Source of the DNA: Flagellimonas hadalis
Lineage (GTDB): Bacteria > Bacteroidota > Bacteroidia > Flavobacteriales > Flavobacteriaceae
DNA length: 64,000 nt
Direction: 5' to 3'
Assembly (NCBI RefSeq): GCF_007785775.2
Contig: NZ_VNIK02000002.1
Span: 275,321 to 339,320, forward strand
The notes beneath the pieces are model-generated. The model saw nothing but the letters and a program-made list of their open reading frames with translations. It did not search any database and was not told where the DNA came from. Shown in pieces: positions 1 through 8,514 of the stretch (its first letter is position 1; every line of letters begins with the position of its first letter). The position numbers and the translations under genes are program-made.

Positions 1-2
1 AT

Positions 3-167
3 TGCCCGTATATCCCTTCCAAAAATGCACAGAGGATACACCAAAACTTTTTTGACCCCTCCAAAACCAAAGGTTCCGAAGAAGACATTCATAATGCCTT
101 TACCCAAGCCAGAAACAGCATAAAGGAATTCTGCTACGCTTTTGTAAAGGACGAATTGGCAAACTAA
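3..167 (+). CDS. C-terminal end of low-molecular-weight phosphatase / ArsC-like arsenate reductase (partial)
   Basis: Only the last 54 codons are in the window; the gene enters from the left edge and ends at TAA 165-167. The reading frame gives CPYIPSKNAQRIHQNFFDPS and then an acidic-helical tail with KGSEED. This matches the end of the Bacteroidota LMW protein-tyrosine-phosphatase/arsenate reductase family, where a DP(S/A)K turn is followed by a helix of the form EE-I-x5-R-x-I-K. The catalytic P-loop (CX5R) lies upstream and cannot be checked. It is convergent with the acyltransferase gene, with only 18 bp between the stops. The call rests on family resemblance of a short tail, so confidence is moderate. 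Confidence 0.5.
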   Translation, partial: CPYIPSKNAQRIHQNFFDPSKTKGSEEDIHNAFTQARNSIKEFCYAFVKDELAN

Positions 168-185
168 ACCCAGCTAAGTATATGT

Positions 186-2006
186 TTAGTTAATGGCAGT
201 TGGGCCGTTGCCCTCTGCCATTTTTCGTTCCAGTTCGGCCTGGAACTCCTCCATGACCGGCTTCACGGTGCTTTCGGGCAGATCGGCAATCTTGATGTAC
301 ATAAGCCCATCCACCGAATTGTTGAACAGCGGGTCTACATTGAAGGCCACCACTCTGGCATTCTGCTTGATGTACTTTTTGATCAATACCGGCAATCGTA
401 AGTTCCCTGGTTCCACCTCGCTGATCAATTTATCGAACTTATTGAGGTCCGCCTGGGTCTCATCGAACACAAACTCCTTATCGGCATCCTTGAGCTTTAC
501 CTTGAACTCTTTTTTGGGACGGATGTATTGGGCCACATAAGGATCCCAGTAGTTGGACTTCATGAACTCAATCATCAGGGATTTTGAAAAATTGGAAAAC
601 TGGTTGCTGATGCTCACCCCACCTATCAAATATTTATGCTCCGGGTGCCTCAATGTGGTATGCACGATCCCCTTCCACAGCAAAAACAAGGGCATGGGTT
701 TTTGTTGGTATTCCTTGATGATATAGGCCCTTCCCATTTCTATGGACTTGGCCATCATGTCGTATAGTTCGGGTTCAAATCGAAAAAGATCTTGGAGATA
801 AAAGCCATCTATCCCGTATTTCTCAAATATTTCGGACCCCAGTCCCATGCGGTAGGCCCCAACCAAGGCCTTTTCGTCATCATCCCAAAGAAAAAGGTGG
901 TGGTAATAGGAGTCGAACTTGTCCAGGTCTATGGCATTGTTGGTCCCCTCACCCACTTCCCTGAAGGTCACTTCGCGTTGCCTCCCAATTTCATTCAGGC
1001 AAAAGGGCATATCCTCTTGCTTGGCCAAGAACACCTCATAATTTTTGCTCTGGAGCACACGGCAATCCTTTTCCCGCAATCGTTCTATTTCTTCGGCAAG
1101 CACCTTCGAGTTGATGGGCGTAGCAATTTTTTGGGGTGGTTTCGGGATTTTCAAAGAGGTCGGGACCTTGTCGATCAAGCGTTCCTTTTCAAAGGCATTG
1201 GCCAACAGATAGGTCTTTTTTCTGAGCAGTTCGGTGAAGGATTCCAAGGTTTCTTCCTCGTTCTGGGTGGCTACCGAAATGGGTTGGCCGATACGTACTT
1301 TTATGGGTCGCATCCGCTGGGAGGTCAGCTCCGATGGCAGTTTGGCCGTTCGGAATACATCGTTCATTTTGGAAAGTGCGTAAAAAAGGCGACTGTTCCT
1401 TGCATGAAAATAGATAGGCACTACGGGCACTTCCGCCTTTCGGATCAGTTTGATGGCCGCTTCCTCCCAAGGTCTGTCCACCACTAATTTTCCATCTTTA
1501 TAAGTGGACACCTCCCCTGCCGGAAAAATCCCCAATGGATGGCCTTCCCGCAAATGGTTGAGCGCGCTTTTGAAACCCATGATACTGCTCTTGGCATCCT
1601 TGTGGCTCTCAAAAGGGTTCACTGGCATGATGTAGGGCCGCAAAGGCTCTATCCTATGCAATAGAAAATTGGCGATGATCTTGAAATCAGGACGCTCGTT
1701 CAGCATCAGTTTGAGAAGCAATACCCCATCAATACCCCCCAAGGGATGGTTGCTTATGGTGATATATGGACCCGACTTCGGAAGCCTTTTCAAGTCCTCT
1801 TCGGGGATTTCAAAATCGATTTCGTAATGCTCCAGAATAGCATCCAAGAACTCTGGCCCGGGAAGCTCCTTGTTTTTGTTATAGAACCGATTTATGGTCG
1901 TGATCTTGGTGGCAACCATCAAAAGCCATCCCACAAAAGTCCCCAAAAAACCATATTTGTCCAGATGGACCACCTTTGCCACTTCTTTTGCAGTAACCAA
2001 CCCCAT
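186..2006 (-). CDS. olsF: Bifunctional acyltransferase, OlsF/GlsF-like (PlsC domain + OlsB-type GNAT domain)
   Basis: A 606-residue protein with two acyltransferase parts. Residues about 80-270 form a PlsC-like O-acyltransferase with NHPLGGIDG (His87 to Asp93, the catalytic HX5D of this subfamily) and the glycerophosphate-site-like FPAGEVST. Residues about 320-470 form an OlsB-type GNAT N-acyltransferase (EIGRQREVTFREVGEGT, then DKFDSYYHHLFLWD). This domain order is that of OlsF, known from Serratia and Flavobacterium, which makes ornithine lipid from ornithine by N- and then O-acylation. Related Bacteroidota enzymes make glycine lipids, so the amino-acid head group is not settled. It probably acts at the inner face of the cytoplasmic membrane. 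Start ATG at 2006; a near-consensus -7 box (TATCTTTA on the minus strand, 2030-2037) suggests its own promoter in the 80 bp gap from aspartate kinase. The product identity is inferred from domain order. Confidence 0.8.
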   Translation of the reverse strand: MGLVTAKEVAKVVHLDKYGFLGTFVGWLLMVATKITTINRFYNKNKELPGPEFLDAILEHYEIDFEIPEEDLKRLPKSGPYITISNHPLGGIDGVLLLKLMLNERPDFKIIANFLLHRIEPLRPYIMPVNPFESHKDAKSSIMGFKSALNHLREGHPLGIFPAGEVSTYKDGKLVVDRPWEEAAIKLIRKAEVPVVPIYFHARNSRLFYALSKMNDVFRTAKLPSELTSQRMRPIKVRIGQPISVATQNEEETLESFTELLRKKTYLLANAFEKERLIDKVPTSLKIPKPPQKIATPINSKVLAEEIERLREKDCRVLQSKNYEVFLAKQEDMPFCLNEIGRQREVTFREVGEGTNNAIDLDKFDSYYHHLFLWDDDEKALVGAYRMGLGSEIFEKYGIDGFYLQDLFRFEPELYDMMAKSIEMGRAYIIKEYQQKPMPLFLLWKGIVHTTLRHPEHKYLIGGVSISNQFSNFSKSLMIEFMKSNYWDPYVAQYIRPKKEFKVKLKDADKEFVFDETQADLNKFDKLISEVEPGNLRLPVLIKKYIKQNARVVAFNVDPLFNNSVDGLMYIKIADLPESTVKPVMEEFQAELERKMAEGNGPTAIN

Positions 2007-2086
2007 GCATTCTTGAATTTAGGTAGGGGTAAAGATAGAAAATTACGGCCATTGTCCTTTTAGGCCTCGGATGTGTACGGAAGTGC

Positions 2087-3337
2087 TTATTTTACAACAA
2101 GTTGTACCGTTTCCTTGCCCCGTTGCTCCACGAGTACGGATTTTCCGTTCTGTAGGGATTTCACCGCATCGTCATCAAAATGGCGGATGGTATAGAGCGA
2201 TACATCTTCGTGGCAGACGACCTTGAACTTTCGTTTCAATTCTTCCAGCATGGGGTTAAGGCCGTTGAACTTGTTGTCCAGACAAACTGAAAAGCTGATG
2301 GCGGAATTCTGGATAAGGTCCACCTTCAACCTATGATCATGGAACAATTTGAATATTTCACTGATGCTGTCCTCAACGATGAAGGAAAAGTCCAACGTGG
2401 AAAGTTTCAGCAGCACTTGGTTCTTTTTTACGATAAAACAGGGAACCTTGGGTACGATCCCGACCCCTTTGCCCACCGTGGTGCCCTTATCTTTTGGATT
2501 GATGAACGATTTCACATGAAGGGGAATTTCCTTTCGCTGCAAGGGCTGCAATGTTTTGGGATGGATCACCGAAGCTCCGTAAAAAGCCAGTTCTATGGCC
2601 TCTCGATAGGAAATCAGGTCCAACAGTGTGGTCTCCTGAAAGTTCCTAGGGTCAGCATTCAGAACGCCGGGGACATCCTTCCAAATGGTCACGGATTCTG
2701 CATTGAGGCAATAGGCCAAAATGGCGGCGGTATAATCCGATCCCTCCCTGCCCAAGGTGGTGGTAAAGTTGTTGTCGTCACTGCCCAGAAAGCCCTGCGT
2801 GATGTTCAATTTGGACATATCCACTCTGGCCGACACCTCAGTTTGGGTCCGCTCCCAATTGATCTGGGCATCCCGATAGTTATTGTCCGTTTTGATCAAG
2901 TTCCGTACATCCAACCAGGTATTGGAAAGGCCCACCTCGTTCAAGTAAGCACTCATGATGGTAGTGGAGAACAGTTCACCATATCCCACCACTTGATCAT
3001 ATACAAAACCGTATTTGGGCGACTTGTTCCAGGCCAAAAAACCCTTCACTTCTTCGAAAAGCACTTTCACCTTATCGTAAATGGGGTGTTTGGGGTTTTG
3101 AAACAGATCGGACAAAATCCCATGGTGATAATCGATCACTTCCTGAATGGCCGAAGGCAGTCCGTTCTTGTCATTAAAATAGGCCTCCACTACTTTTTCC
3201 ATGGCATTGGTGGTCTTTCCCATGGCCGAGATGACCACGAGAGTATCTTGGTAGCCTACCTCTTTCAACACATTCACCACATTCTGTACCCCCTCGGCAT
3301 CCTTCACCGAGGCACCCCCAAACTTAAAAACTCTCAT
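2087..3337 (-). CDS. lysC: Aspartate kinase (monofunctional)
   Basis: A 416-residue protein beginning MRVFKFGGASV, the amino-acid-kinase signature KFGG(T/A)SV. The catalytic domain spans about residues 1-285 and contains TLGREGSDYTAAILA (nucleotide loop) and IWKDVPGVLNADPR (substrate/ATP region). It phosphorylates aspartate, the first step to lysine/diaminopimelate, threonine and methionine. The last ~120 residues are an ACT-type regulatory region (LLKLSTLDFSFIVEDSISEI) but diverged, so feedback control may be unusual. The length is typical for a monofunctional Bacteroidota enzyme. It follows the GNAT gene by 26 bp and is probably co-transcribed with it. The gene symbol is by function, since several aspartokinase paralogues may exist. 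Confidence 0.9.
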   Translation of the reverse strand: MRVFKFGGASVKDAEGVQNVVNVLKEVGYQDTLVVISAMGKTTNAMEKVVEAYFNDKNGLPSAIQEVIDYHHGILSDLFQNPKHPIYDKVKVLFEEVKGFLAWNKSPKYGFVYDQVVGYGELFSTTIMSAYLNEVGLSNTWLDVRNLIKTDNNYRDAQINWERTQTEVSARVDMSKLNITQGFLGSDDNNFTTTLGREGSDYTAAILAYCLNAESVTIWKDVPGVLNADPRNFQETTLLDLISYREAIELAFYGASVIHPKTLQPLQRKEIPLHVKSFINPKDKGTTVGKGVGIVPKVPCFIVKKNQVLLKLSTLDFSFIVEDSISEIFKLFHDHRLKVDLIQNSAISFSVCLDNKFNGLNPMLEELKRKFKVVCHEDVSLYTIRHFDDDAVKSLQNGKSVLVEQRGKETVQLVVK

Positions 3338-3363
3338 CTACCGTATATTGTTTTTAGAAAAGA

Positions 3364-3846
3364 TCAGTTCAGACTTTCCATATATTTTTTGATTCCGTTC
3401 TCGTCCAATTGCACCACATCCCAATCCCGTAGCACATTGGCCCCTTTTTTCTCATAAAAAGCAATGGCTGGCTCGTTCCAGTCCAGGACCTCCCAGCATA
3501 TCCGCTTCACACCAAGGCCATGGCCATACCGCACCACCTCGTCCAACAAAGCAGTTCCCAGGCCGCTGCCCCTCATTTTTTTGGAAACGATCAGATCTTC
3601 CAAATGGATGGCAGGGCCCTTCCAAGTGGAATATCTGGGATATACCAAGGCTATTCCGGCAATGTCCCCATCTGTCTCCGCCACAAAACAATGGAACAAC
3701 TTGGTTTCCCCAAAACCATCTTTCACCAAATCCTCCTTGGTGATTTCAACGGCATCGGGTTCCTTTTCAAAATCGGCCAATTCCTGAACAAGGGCCAATA
3801 CTTGCTCCATGTCGTCGGGTCTGGCATCTCTGATAGCGTATTCCAT
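3364..3846 (-). CDS. GNAT family N-acetyltransferase
   Basis: A 160-residue single-domain GNAT. It begins with the usual strand-helix (YAIRDARPDDMEQVLALVQEL), and the acetyl-CoA pyrophosphate loop is seen as SKKMRGSGLGTALLDEVVRY (Q/RxxGxG/A), followed by WNEPAIAFYEKKGA, the typical fourth-motif tyrosine helix. It resembles the spermidine/spermine N1-acetyltransferase-like subgroup, but the substrate cannot be read from the sequence. It is first in the leftward GNAT - aspartate kinase - acyltransferase group. A consensus -7 box (TAACTTTG on the minus strand, 3866-3873) lies about 20 bp before the ATG. It is divergent from fbp, sharing a 110 bp control region. Confidence 0.85.
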   Translation of the reverse strand: MEYAIRDARPDDMEQVLALVQELADFEKEPDAVEITKEDLVKDGFGETKLFHCFVAETDGDIAGIALVYPRYSTWKGPAIHLEDLIVSKKMRGSGLGTALLDEVVRYGHGLGVKRICWEVLDWNEPAIAFYEKKGANVLRDWDVVQLDENGIKKYMESLN

Positions 3847-3887
3847 AATTGTTACAAATAAAACTCAAAGTTATAAAATTACAAAAA

Positions 3888-3916
3888 TTGACAGTAGCGA
3901 AATCGTTGTAGTTTCA
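3888..3916 (+). promoter_or_regulatory. Candidate Bacteroidota promoter of fbp
   Basis: TTG at 3888-3890, 18 bp, then TAGTTTCA at 3909-3916, close to TTG-N17-23-TAnnTTTG. The -7 box ends only 4 bp before the upstream ATG at 3921. This favours the internal ATG at 3957 as the true start of fbp. Confidence 0.45.
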
Positions 3917-3956
3917 CAAAATGCACGATATTTGTCCCCAAATAAAACAACCTTCC

Positions 3957-4964
3957 ATGTTTGAAAAACAACACCGCACCTTGGGCGAGTTCATCATCGC
4001 CAACCAAAATTCATTTCGATACACCTCTGGGGAACTTTCCCGCTTGCTGAATGGCATCCGATTGGCCGCCAAAGTGGTGAACCATGAAGTGAACAAGGCT
4101 GGTCTTGTGGACATCATCGGTGCGGCCGGGGACACCAATATTCAAGGCGAGAACCAACAAAAATTGGACGTCCTGGCCAATGAAAAGTTCATCCAGACCC
4201 TAAAGAACCGGGAAATTGTATGTGGGATAGCCTCAGAGGAAGAGGATGATTTTATCAGCATCAACAGTTTTGACAAACAGCACCAAAACAAATATGTGGT
4301 GCTCATCGATCCTTTGGATGGCTCCTCGAACATTGATGTGAACGTTTCCGTTGGCACCATTTTTTCCATTTACCGGAGAGTTACCCCGGTAGGTACCCCT
4401 GTGACCCTTGAGGATTTTCTTCAGCCTGGAAAAAACCAGATCGCAGCGGGCTATATCATTTATGGAACCTCCACCATGCTGGTCTATACCACTGGCCACG
4501 GAGTAAACGGCTTTACGCTGAACCCTGCCCTGGGAACTTTTTATCTGTCCCACCCCAATATGCAGTTTCCAGAAACAGGCAAGATCTATTCCGTGAACGA
4601 GGGGAATTATATCCATTTTCCACAAGGGGTGAAGGATTACATCAAATATTGTCAAATGGAGGAAGGAGATCGTCCCTACACGTCCAGGTATATCGGATCG
4701 TTAGTGTCCGATTTTCACCGCAACATGATCAAGGGGGGCATCTACATGTACCCCAAGAGCAGCAAGGTGCAGAATGGGAAGCTTCGTTTATTATACGAAT
4801 GCAATCCCATGGCCTTTTTGGCGGAGCAGGCCAACGGAAAGGCAAGCGATGGGTTCAGACGTATTCTGGACGTTCAGCCCACAGAGCTCCATGAAAGGAT
4901 TCCCTTTTTCTGTGGAAGCAAAAAAATGGTGGAAAAGGCCGAGGAGTTTATGTCAAAGGCCTAG
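3957..4964 (+). CDS. fbp: Class 1 fructose-1,6-bisphosphatase
   Basis: It hydrolyses fructose 1,6-bisphosphate to fructose 6-phosphate in gluconeogenesis, in the cytoplasm. The class I signature is clear: the metal sites [10 protein letters not shown] and [19 protein letters not shown] (WDPxDGSSN family motif), and the C-terminal lysine/arginine substrate region [19 protein letters not shown]. An in-frame ATG at 3921 would add 12 residues ([12 protein letters not shown]), but family members begin near the TLGEFI strand, and the putative promoter ends at 3916. I therefore place the start at 3957, giving 335 residues, the usual length. The stop codon overlaps the stop of the convergent TerB-like gene within the palindrome CTAG. 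Confidence 0.95.
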   Translation: MFEKQHRTLGEFIIANQNSFRYTSGELSRLLNGIRLAAKVVNHEVNKAGLVDIIGAAGDTNIQGENQQKLDVLANEKFIQTLKNREIVCGIASEEEDDFISINSFDKQHQNKYVVLIDPLDGSSNIDVNVSVGTIFSIYRRVTPVGTPVTLEDFLQPGKNQIAAGYIIYGTSTMLVYTTGHGVNGFTLNPALGTFYLSHPNMQFPETGKIYSVNEGNYIHFPQGVKDYIKYCQMEEGDRPYTSRYIGSLVSDFHRNMIKGGIYMYPKSSKVQNGKLRLLYECNPMAFLAEQANGKASDGFRRILDVQPTELHERIPFFCGSKKMVEKAEEFMSKA

Positions 4965-5389
4965 TCTTCCCTCTTTACGATTTCGTGGTAGTCCTCAAAG
5001 GCAATCTTACCCATGAAAATGGCGATGGATTTATCAATGATGTGCGCCGCCTTTTTGGGTGAGAACCCAAGGCCAATGGCGTATTTTTCGACCATCCTAC
5101 GCTCCTCCTCGTCAATATCGTGGTCTGAAAAGATAATCTGGAAAAAATCGAACAGTCGCTGATACCTTTTCTCCCCACTATGTGGAGTTTCTATAGGGTA
5201 TTTGTTCTCTTTCTTCATGACCTCCTTGAACTCCTCCTCGGTAATGTCTAGCTTGAAGGCAAATTTTTGCAGTATCGCCCGCTCTTCGGAGTTGATTTCT
5301 CCATCAATGGCAGCCAAACTGGCCAAAGTGGCAAAATGGGCCAAGTTCCTTCTATGGTCTCCGTGCTCGTAAAGGTCTAAAATGGGCAT
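4961..5389 (-). CDS. TerB-like family protein
   Basis: A 142-residue soluble all-helical protein of the TerB/DjlA-like fold. The diagnostic part is [20 protein letters not shown], with the acidic metal-type loop DGEINSEE, repeated more weakly as [11 protein letters not shown] near residue 110, so two acidic loops are seen. TerB-like proteins bind divalent metal at the inner membrane in tellurite-resistance modules, but here no ter genes are present and the tellurite label would be misleading. A consensus -7 box (TATATTTG, minus strand, 5408-5415) precedes the gene by about 18 bp. Its function is not known. Confidence 0.7.
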   Translation of the reverse strand: MPILDLYEHGDHRRNLAHFATLASLAAIDGEINSEERAILQKFAFKLDITEEEFKEVMKKENKYPIETPHSGEKRYQRLFDFFQIIFSDHDIDEEERRMVEKYAIGLGFSPKKAAHIIDKSIAIFMGKIAFEDYHEIVKRED

Positions 5390-5485
5390 ATCTCAAATTT
5401 TGTGGCACAAATATAAATCTTATCGCAAAAAAGGAGGGTAAATCGCCACAAAAGAAATTCGTAATTTTCAATCCAAGTACAACGT

Positions 5486-7963
5486 GTGAACACCCATCCC
5501 CTGAAAGAACCTGAACTGTTCCATATTGCCGAAAACTGGTTCCAGCAACAAAGTTGGAAGCCTTTTCCGTTCCAAAAGCAGACTTGGGCCGCTTTTATGG
5601 AAGGGAAGCACGGCTTGTTGAATGCCCCGACCGGAAGTGGGAAGACCTATGCCCTTTGGTTTCCCATTGTGTTGAATTACATCAAAAACCATCCAGATTA
5701 CAAAACCAAACACAAGAAAGGGTTGAAGGCCATTTGGATAACCCCGCTTCGGGCCCTTTCCCAAGAAATCAAACAATCCGCAGAGCGGATTACGCAAGAT
5801 TTGGAGACCCAGATGACCGTGGGCATTCGGACTGGGGATACTTCGACCAAGGAACGATCAAGACAGAAAACCACCATGCCCGACCTTTTGATCACCACCC
5901 CGGAAAGTCTGCAATTGTTGCTTTCCTCCAAAGACTACCCGAAACTTTTTAAGGATTGCTCCGCCATTGTGGTGGACGAATGGCACGAACTTTTGGGCAC
6001 CAAACGTGGTGTGCAGATGGAATTGGGCCTATCCCGATTGAAATCCGTATGCAAAAATCTCCGGATTTGGGGCATCTCGGCCACCATTGGCAATCTGGAA
6101 CAGGCTAGGGAAGTTTTATTGGGGCCAACCTCCAAAGAACTGGAAAACTCTGTTTTGATCAAAGCTGAGATCAACAAAAAAATCACGGTCAAGAGCATTA
6201 TCCCCAAGGAAATGGAAACCTTTCCGTGGCGGGGACATTTGGGCTTGCATTTGTTGGATGATGTAGTGCCAATCATCAACAACAGCAAAACCACTTTACT
6301 TTTTACCAATACGCGAAGCCAGTGCGAAATCTGGTTCCAAAAAATATTGGAAAAATATCCAGAGTTTGCCGGGGAAATCGCCATGCACCATGGTAGCATC
6401 AACAAGGAAACCCGCCTTTGGGTGGAGCAGGCCATCCGCAATGAAAGTTTGAAAGCGGTGGTATGCACCTCCAGTCTCGATCTGGGGGTGGATTTTGCTC
6501 CTGTGGAGACCGTGGTACAGATTGGTGGGCCCAAAGGTGTTGCCCGATTTTTGCAACGTGCCGGGCGAAGCGGACATCGTCCCGGAAAAGAAAGTGTCAT
6601 TTACTTTTTGCCCACGCATGCCATGGAACTCATTGAGGCTTCGGCCATGCAAAAAGCGGTTCTGAACAGTGCCGTTGAGGACCGCATCCCCTACCTCAAC
6701 AGTTTTGATGTACTCATTCAATACTTGACCACTTTGGCGGTTTCCGATGGGTTTTATCCCGATGAAATCTATCCAGAAATCAAACAAACCTTTTGTTACC
6801 AGGCCATAAGCGATGAACAATGGCGGTGGCTTCTCAATTTTTTGGTGATGGGCAGCCAAAGCCTGAAAAGTTACGACGAGTACAAAAAAGTGGAGGTAGA
6901 GGAGGATGGAAAATTTAAGGTCAATAGTCGCGCTGTTGCCATGCGGCACCGATTCCAGATCGGGACCATTGTGGGCGATGCCACCATTCATGTTCGGTAC
7001 CAAAAGGGAGGATACATCGGTTCCATCGAGGAGTATTTTATTTCAAAATTGAGTCCGGGGGATGTCTTTACCTTTGCAGGCCGAAATTTGGAATTCATTC
7101 GGATAAAAGGCATGGCGGCCCATGTCCGGAATTCCTCCAAACGCACCAATAAAGTGCCCAGTTGGATGGGCGGGCGTTTGAGTTTTTCTGCAAAGATGTC
7201 GGAGTTGCTTCGGCAAGAATTGTACACGGCCGAAGTTCCTTTTTCGGAACAATCCAAGGAAATTCAATCTTTGGCTCCCATGTTTGCCAAGCAGCGGGAA
7301 GAAAGTATCGTCCCCCTCCCCGACCAATTCCTAATTGAGACTTTTGAGACCAACGACGGCCACCATCATATCTTCTATCCTTTTGAGGGGCGCTCCATCC
7401 ACGAGGGCATGAGCAGTCTGCTGGCGTATCGCATTAGTTTGTTGACCCCCATTACCTGCTCCCTCGCCTTTAATGACTATGGTTTTGAGTTGCTTTCGGA
7501 CAAACCCATTGATATTCAGGGGATTTTGGACAACAATTTATTTACTGCGGAGTATATGCTTTCCGACCTTCAAAAAAGCTTGAACTCCAACGAAATGGCG
7601 CGACGAAAATTTCGGGATATTGCGGTTATCAGCGGCATGGTGTTTACCGGCTATCCCGAAAAAGGAGTGAAAATGAAGCACCTGCAAAGCAGTTCGGAAT
7701 TGTTATTCGATGTGTTCAAGGATTTTGAGGACGACAACCTCCTCTATCAACAGGCATATACCGAAACTTTTGAACACCAATTGGAAGAAGGTCGTTTACG
7801 ATTGGCCTTGGAACGCATCGCTAAACAGGAAATTGTTTGGAAGCAATGCAAAAATGCCACTCCGTTTTCCTTTCCGATCATTACGGACAGACTTCGGGAA
7901 AAATTGTCCAATGAAAAATTGGCGGATCGCATCAAACGGATGACAAAACTTTTGATGAAGTGA
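5486..7963 (+). CDS. Ligase-associated DNA damage response DEXH box helicase
   Basis: An 825-residue superfamily 2 helicase of the Lhr-like type. Motifs in order: Walker A APTGSGKTYALWFP (about residue 50), motif Ia WITPLRALSQ, TTPESLQLLL, motif II DEWH in VVDEWHELLG, motif III GISATIGN, motif V CTSSLDLGVDF and motif VI QRAGRSGHRPG, then a ~400-residue DEAD/H-associated winged-helix and C-terminal region. In many bacteria it sits with an ATP-dependent DNA ligase, a beta-lactamase-fold exonuclease and PdeM, a proposed DNA-damage repair set. Here only PdeM remains nearby, and the ligase and exonuclease are not in the window. The start is GTG (5486). A toxin-antitoxin pair separates it from pdeM. 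Confidence 0.9.
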   Translation: MNTHPLKEPELFHIAENWFQQQSWKPFPFQKQTWAAFMEGKHGLLNAPTGSGKTYALWFPIVLNYIKNHPDYKTKHKKGLKAIWITPLRALSQEIKQSAERITQDLETQMTVGIRTGDTSTKERSRQKTTMPDLLITTPESLQLLLSSKDYPKLFKDCSAIVVDEWHELLGTKRGVQMELGLSRLKSVCKNLRIWGISATIGNLEQAREVLLGPTSKELENSVLIKAEINKKITVKSIIPKEMETFPWRGHLGLHLLDDVVPIINNSKTTLLFTNTRSQCEIWFQKILEKYPEFAGEIAMHHGSINKETRLWVEQAIRNESLKAVVCTSSLDLGVDFAPVETVVQIGGPKGVARFLQRAGRSGHRPGKESVIYFLPTHAMELIEASAMQKAVLNSAVEDRIPYLNSFDVLIQYLTTLAVSDGFYPDEIYPEIKQTFCYQAISDEQWRWLLNFLVMGSQSLKSYDEYKKVEVEEDGKFKVNSRAVAMRHRFQIGTIVGDATIHVRYQKGGYIGSIEEYFISKLSPGDVFTFAGRNLEFIRIKGMAAHVRNSSKRTNKVPSWMGGRLSFSAKMSELLRQELYTAEVPFSEQSKEIQSLAPMFAKQREESIVPLPDQFLIETFETNDGHHHIFYPFEGRSIHEGMSSLLAYRISLLTPITCSLAFNDYGFELLSDKPIDIQGILDNNLFTAEYMLSDLQKSLNSNEMARRKFRDIAVISGMVFTGYPEKGVKMKHLQSSSELLFDVFKDFEDDNLLYQQAYTETFEHQLEEGRLRLALERIAKQEIVWKQCKNATPFSFPIITDRLREKLSNEKLADRIKRMTKLLMK

Positions 7964-8002
7964 TAAATCCATCAAATGATTAACTTTACACAAAAAGAGT
8001 GT

Positions 8003-8236
8003 ATGGGCATTGCTGAGCTTCAGACGGATATTATAAAAAATTTGCTGTCAATAAAGGACAAGGAAACGCTTTTGCTTCTGAAGGAAATACTCGCGTCCCA
8101 CGATTTTAAAAAAGAGTACAAGCTTTCAAAATTTGAACAAAACTTTATAGCTGAGAGCATTTCGGAGTACAGATCGAACCATATAATTTCCAATGATGCC
8201 GTTTTCAAAAAAAATGAAGAATGGCTAAAAGAATAG
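8003..8236 (+). CDS. Putative antitoxin of a RelE/ParE-type module
   Basis: A 77-residue helical, charged protein overlapping the downstream toxin start by 16 bp, the usual antitoxin-first layout. The beginning MGIAELQTDIIKNLL, followed by a Leu/Lys-rich helix and then an acidic/charged tail (FKKNEEWLKE), resembles small Bacteroidota antitoxins of RelE/ParE toxins, which have weakly conserved sequences. An in-frame ATG at 7976 would add nine residues. I prefer 8003 because a near-consensus -7 box (TAACTTTA, 7981-7988) lies between them. No DNA-binding domain is recognised. The identity rests on position and size. Confidence 0.6.
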   Translation: MGIAELQTDIIKNLLSIKDKETLLLLKEILASHDFKKEYKLSKFEQNFIAESISEYRSNHIISNDAVFKKNEEWLKE

Positions 8237-8514
8237 TCTGGACTCCAAAAGCAACCAACCTCTTCACCAAAATTCTTGAATTCTACTGCCAAAGAAATCA
8301 TTCCAATACGTATAGCAGAAAACTCAACAAGGAAATTTATGAGAGTGTCAAACTATTGGCAAAATACCCCCTTGTTGGTTTAAAAACGGACATGGAAAAC
8401 ATTCGGGTGCTCATTAAGGGCGATTTCAAGATTTTTTATGAAATACGAACAGCCGAAATTGTGATCCATTTAGTTTGGGATTCAAGGCAAGATCCCTCAA
8501 AACTACGCTTGTAA
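8221..8514 (+). CDS. RelE/ParE family toxin
   Basis: A 97-residue basic protein with the ParE/RelE fold signature: the N-terminal strand RIVWTPKATNLF, a long helical hairpin (YSRKLNKEIYESVKLLAKYP), then PLVGLKTDMENIRVLIKGDF, FKIFYEI and the C-terminal strand IVIHLVWDSRQDPSKL, a strong match to the Bacteroidota ParE ending WD-x-RQ-x-P. ParE toxins inhibit gyrase and RelE toxins cut mRNA at the ribosome; the sequence does not decide which. The gene starts inside the antitoxin and ends at TAA 8512-8514, directly followed by the ATG of pdeM (zero gap), so transcription from the cassette probably continues into pdeM. Confidence 0.8.
   Translation: MAKRIVWTPKATNLFTKILEFYCQRNHSNTYSRKLNKEIYESVKLLAKYPLVGLKTDMENIRVLIKGDFKIFYEIRTAEIVIHLVWDSRQDPSKLRL

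Noticed and set aside
4961..5389. Tellurite resistance gene
   Set aside because: TerB fold only; no terC, terD or terZ in the window, so resistance is not supported.
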